Under the pieces are notes generated by a model that saw only the letters and a list, made by a program, of their open reading frames with translations, did no database searches and was not told the origin of the DNA. Source: Bacillota bacterium (GTDB taxonomy: Bacteria; Bacillota; UBA4882; UBA8346). Taken from it: 13,944 bases of DNA. Below are positions 12,010-13,944 of the stretch, piece after piece. Numbering within the stretch: the stretch's first letter is position 1; each line of letters begins with the position of its first letter. Location of the stretch: NCBI GenBank assembly GCA_023415375.1, contig JAEZKW010000337.1, forward strand, positions 1 through 13,944. Reading direction: 5' to 3'. The position numbers and the translations under genes are program-made.

Positions 12010-12195
12010 ATGCCGTATAATCCCGAAACACATCGACAAAAAACTATAACATTTCCTTTAGATATGTATGATGATATTGAATCATTGGCGGTAAAAGAAA
12101 CTCGCAACCCGTCTGAAGAAATAATTCATCTACTTAAATTTGCTATGGAAAAATATCCGATCAAGCCCGATCCTAAACCCAATAAAAAGAAATAA
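12010..12195 (+). CDS. Second small ribbon-helix-helix/Arc-type protein, 61 aa
   Basis: The product begins MPYNPETHRQKTITFPLDMYDDIESLA and continues KETRNPSEEIIHLLKFAMEKY, with a Pro/Lys-rich tail (DPKPNKKK). It shows the strand-helix-helix layout of RHH proteins: KTITFP strand, MYDDIESLAVKET helix, SEEIIHLLKFAMEKY helix. An in-frame ATG at 11965 would add 15 residues. I prefer 12010 because AGGAG lies 7 nt before it, while 11965 falls at the end of the terminator T-run. It follows the first RHH gene by 60 nt, across that terminator, so expression depends on read-through. Two ACATCAACA direct repeats (11980-11998) lie just upstream. Confidence 0.72.
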   Translation: MPYNPETHRQKTITFPLDMYDDIESLAVKETRNPSEEIIHLLKFAMEKYPIKPDPKPNKKK

Positions 12196-12306
12196 ATAAA
12201 AACCATCTTTTACCTGCTGTAACATCATCATAACCCATCATCTAGCAATTTTCCATCCTTTTTTGGCAACAAATTCCTTTAAAATTCGACATATGATGAT
12301 AAAAAT

Positions 12307-12334
12307 AACCCCTCTACTTTGGTTTAGAGGGGTT
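12307..12334 (-). terminator. Terminator of the secreted-protein gene
   Basis: A perfect 10-bp stem AACCCCTCTA (12307-12316) / TAGAGGGGTT (12325-12334) is followed on the leftward strand by TTTTTA. It begins 5 nt past the stop codon at 12340. The 144 nt between the RHH gene and this gene hold nothing else that I recognise. Confidence 0.88.
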
Positions 12335-12339
12335 AAAAA

Positions 12340-12981
12340 TTATAGTCCTTTGATATCGGTAGCAGCAGGTTTTTGAACCTGTAAAGATTGGTAATAGTCG
12401 GGATCATAATAGGTTAAATTTGTATAAATGTGGAATGTAAGATTGCCTTTTGTAGCAGTTAAGCAAATTACGGCTTTGTCGGTGATCCAGGTATCCGATA
12501 ATGACAAATGACCGGTTTTGACATGGTAACCAATAGATGATGCCTGATTCCTGTAGGTTTCGTTAGTCCATGTTTCTATTTGCTCAGTTTGGTCATATTT
12601 GGTCGTTAGCAATTGTAATAAAGTATCATAAGGCCTAATATCAACCTCATCTGTGGTTGTGTTTCTATTTTCTTCTGGCGCAAAACCCATCTTCCAAAAT
12701 TCTCCGGAACTTGTTTTTGCCCAAAACGTATGGTATTGGGCCATAACCAATTTATCGTCTTTAAAAGTATAAGATATTTGGCAATGTAGATTATCATTGA
12801 GCATCTGATTGCTGTAGGTTATGGTTTGGCCCTTGGTCTTATCCGGCTGTTTCCCTTCCGATGCTGTAACCTCATCTTTGGTCATTCCCCAGTTAACTGA
12901 TCGTACAACATAACTTTCGTCCGCAAACACTGTCACCCCTAAAATCAGACACGCCGTTAATACTATTAATATCTTTTTCAA
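12340..12981 (-). CDS. Secreted hypothetical protein with WGMTKDEV motif
   Basis: From the TTG at 12981 the product is 213 aa, with a clean signal peptide (KKILIVLTACLILGVTVFA, cleaved before DES). A 240-residue reading from 13062 is possible but would put 27 unrelated residues before the signal peptide. GGAGG lies 8 nt before the TTG. The mature part starts SYVVRSVNWGMTKDEVTASEG, a motif seen at the start of SmpA/BamE-like and similar small exported domains. Alternating beta-type segments follow (ISYTFKDDKLVMAQYHTFW, VICLTATKGNLTFHIYTNLTYY). No catalytic motif or lipobox is visible. It has its own terminator and paired operator-like palindromes upstream. Function unknown. Confidence 0.75.
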   Translation of the reverse strand: MKKILIVLTACLILGVTVFADESYVVRSVNWGMTKDEVTASEGKQPDKTKGQTITYSNQMLNDNLHCQISYTFKDDKLVMAQYHTFWAKTSSGEFWKMGFAPEENRNTTTDEVDIRPYDTLLQLLTTKYDQTEQIETWTNETYRNQASSIGYHVKTGHLSLSDTWITDKAVICLTATKGNLTFHIYTNLTYYDPDYYQSLQVQKPAATDIKGL

Positions 12982-12991
12982 ATCAATCGCC

Positions 12992-13035
12992 TCCAAATTT
13001 TGGATAATTTTTATGTTTTCGCTCAAAATTTGGAT
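12992..13035. promoter_or_regulatory. Two near-identical palindromes upstream of the secreted-protein gene
   Basis: TCCAAATTTTGGAT (12992-13005) contains a near-perfect palindrome, and TCAAAATTTGGAT (13023-13035) is the same site with one base deleted. They are about 30 bp apart, near three helical turns, and sit where the promoter should be. I see no strong -35/-10 pair there. Confidence 0.4.
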
Positions 13036-13051
13036 TTTCCTGCAAAAATTT

Positions 13052-13076
13052 ACCCCGGTCACTCACTGGCCGGGGT
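13052..13076 (-). terminator. Terminator overlapping the end of the 70-aa gene
   Basis: ACCCCGG (13052-13058) pairs perfectly with CCGGGGT (13070-13076). On the leftward strand TAAATTTTTG follows. The upstream arm lies inside the last codons of the gene that stops at 13059. Confidence 0.7.
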
Positions 13077-13271
13077 TTCATTTATAAACTCAACTTCATA
13101 AGGAAAGGCGGCGCACTCTTCGCCAGACATTCCTATGAAAAATATCCGTCCGCCTCGGCATAATTCATTTTCAGTACAAACAAATTCAGCGTCTTTAATT
13201 GCTCCGTGCTTTTTCTCGATTGGCAAATCCACGAGTAAACGAAATTTACGGCCTGATAAATCGGTTCTCAA
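13059..13271 (-). CDS. Hypothetical 70-aa protein, translationally coupled
   Basis: The product (M/LRTDLSGRKFRLLVDLPIEKKHG, then DAEFVCTENELCRGGRIFFIG and CAAFPYEVEF) is soluble, has three cysteines and looks like a small beta-rich domain. The start is TTG, whose last two bases form part of the TGA stop of the preceding gene (TTGA overlap). GGGGTGAGGG lies upstream inside that gene. The overlap indicates coupled translation with the coiled-coil/zinc protein and an interaction or shared pathway with it. A terminator closes the pair. No family recognised; size and coupling fit phage or integrative-element genes. Confidence 0.65.
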   Translation of the reverse strand: MRTDLSGRKFRLLVDLPIEKKHGAIKDAEFVCTENELCRGGRIFFIGMSGEECAAFPYEVEFINETPASE

Positions 13272-13944
13272 AACACCCTCACCCCTTCATTTTTAATTCT
13301 GGCATTCTGCTCTGCTTTCTGTTGCCTGAATACCCTTACCCGGCAAGCGTCACTATGATATTTACTTCCATCCCGTCTCGGTTGGTTACACCCACAAATA
13401 CACATTTCACTATCATACGTTACCGGCTCTGGTGTTACATGATCATCCGTTACAGGCGTTACATTGTTACGGTGTTTATGTTCTGTTACGGGCGGCGTTA
13501 CATTGGCTTTGTCGTTACTAGTCGTTTCATCTCCACTTAATATCTTCGGATCTACCTTCCACGGCGTAAGTATCAAAGCAGTATAAATCATCAGCATCAA
13601 AGCGGCAAAGAAAGCCATTTTAAACCAATTAGCCGGTACTTTCGGGATCATATCGTGCATACTATCAAAGACGCTCTTTTCACCGTTAATGGTTATCATT
13701 GAAGCATTTTTCAAATTGGTTTCAAATTCGGCTTGCTCGGCCTTAAGTTCATCAATTTCCATTTGAAGCTGATTATATTTAGGCCCCCGGCCATGGTCGG
13801 CAAACTCTGTTTTCTGCTCATCGGTTTTATTCTGGATCTGTTTTTCATCCCGCTTGATTTTATCTTGAAGGTTACTTTTATCAAAATCAGCTTGACTATA
13901 TATCTGCTCACTTTTATTGACCTGACCTGAAAAAGTACCAACAG
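13268..13944 (-). CDS. Coiled-coil membrane protein with C-terminal zinc knuckle (N-terminus beyond window)
   Basis: The reading frame has no stop up to the right edge, so the gene starts outside the window; the ATG at 13762 is internal. The 224 visible residues comprise a charged coiled coil (FDKSNLQDKIKRDEKQIQNK, then NQLQMEIDELKAEQAEFETN), a membrane helix (FKMAFFAALMLMIYTALIL), a linker with repeated VT (NVTPPVT, NNVTPVT, HVTPEPVT) and a zinc-binding end (CICGCNQPRRDGSKYHSDACRVRVFRQQ). The last resembles CxCG..YCSDACR knuckles with His in place of one Cys. It likely spans the membrane once in the visible part. It overlaps the 70-aa gene by 4 nt. Role unknown; the composition suggests a phage or conjugative-element protein. 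Confidence 0.8.
   Translation of the reverse strand, partial: VGTFSGQVNKSEQIYSQADFDKSNLQDKIKRDEKQIQNKTDEQKTEFADHGRGPKYNQLQMEIDELKAEQAEFETNLKNASMITINGEKSVFDSMHDMIPKVPANWFKMAFFAALMLMIYTALILTPWKVDPKILSGDETTSNDKANVTPPVTEHKHRNNVTPVTDDHVTPEPVTYDSEMCICGCNQPRRDGSKYHSDACRVRVFRQQKAEQNARIKNEGVRVF

Noticed and set aside
13711..13941. Leftward 76-aa frame
   Set aside because: It is another frame over the coiled-coil gene that stays open to the edge; the coiled-coil frame has coherent heptad-like sequence and this one does not.
1..13944. CRISPR arrays, insertion sequences, metabolite riboswitches
   Set aside because: No regularly spaced repeats, transposase motifs or recognisable aptamer cores (T-box, TPP, cobalamin, c-di-GMP) were seen on either strand. 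A search with Rfam models would be needed to exclude diverged forms.

Overview
The window looks like chromosome of an anaerobic, endospore-forming Bacillota. The basis is near-consensus sigma-A promoters, strong AGGAGG ribosome binding sites, GTG and TTG starts, a SleB-type spore-cortex/cell-wall hydrolase, a clostridial 2[4Fe-4S] ferredoxin and a 4Fe-4S endonuclease III. Codon use and gene content would fit Negativicutes (Sporomusa/Pelosinus-like) or Peptococcaceae, but the sequence alone does not settle this.

Positions 1-10500 are ordinary chromosome. Leftward genes at the left edge are a secreted paralog cut by the window edge and a compact three-gene operon: TrmB-type regulator, TIGR04076 small protein, ProC-like oxidoreductase. 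Divergent from the regulator lie pgm (alpha-phosphoglucomutase) and an EamA permease, ended by a terminator that can work both ways. Four leftward genes follow: a secreted Gly/Pro-rich protein that is the second copy of the left-edge paralog, a 55-aa protein, a membrane-anchored HEIGH zinc peptidase and endonuclease III. Rightward genes are a CheC-like protein with one surviving active-site motif, a SleB-like hydrolase and yqeY. A leftward ferredoxin shares a two-way terminator with yqeY.

Positions 10500-11180 hold a 103-nt multi-hairpin element with terminal inverted repeats, then tRNA-Gly(CCC) and tRNA-Thr(CGT). Each tRNA has its own consensus promoter and is followed by a terminator.

From about 11070 to the right end the character changes. 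DNA becomes AT-rich, with small orphan genes, two ribbon-helix-helix (RHH) proteins, a possible LexA box, and phage-like coiled-coil, membrane and zinc-knuckle genes. I read this as one end of an integrative element or prophage sitting in the 3' end of tRNA-Thr. No integrase lies in the window. The most unusual part is 11434-11964. It holds two face-to-face promoters, each with an ATGTGC hexamer in its spacer, further palindromes, and a structured leader ending in an RHH gene whose terminator overlaps its own stop codon. This layout recalls plasmid copy-control circuits in which an RHH repressor is paired with an antisense RNA.
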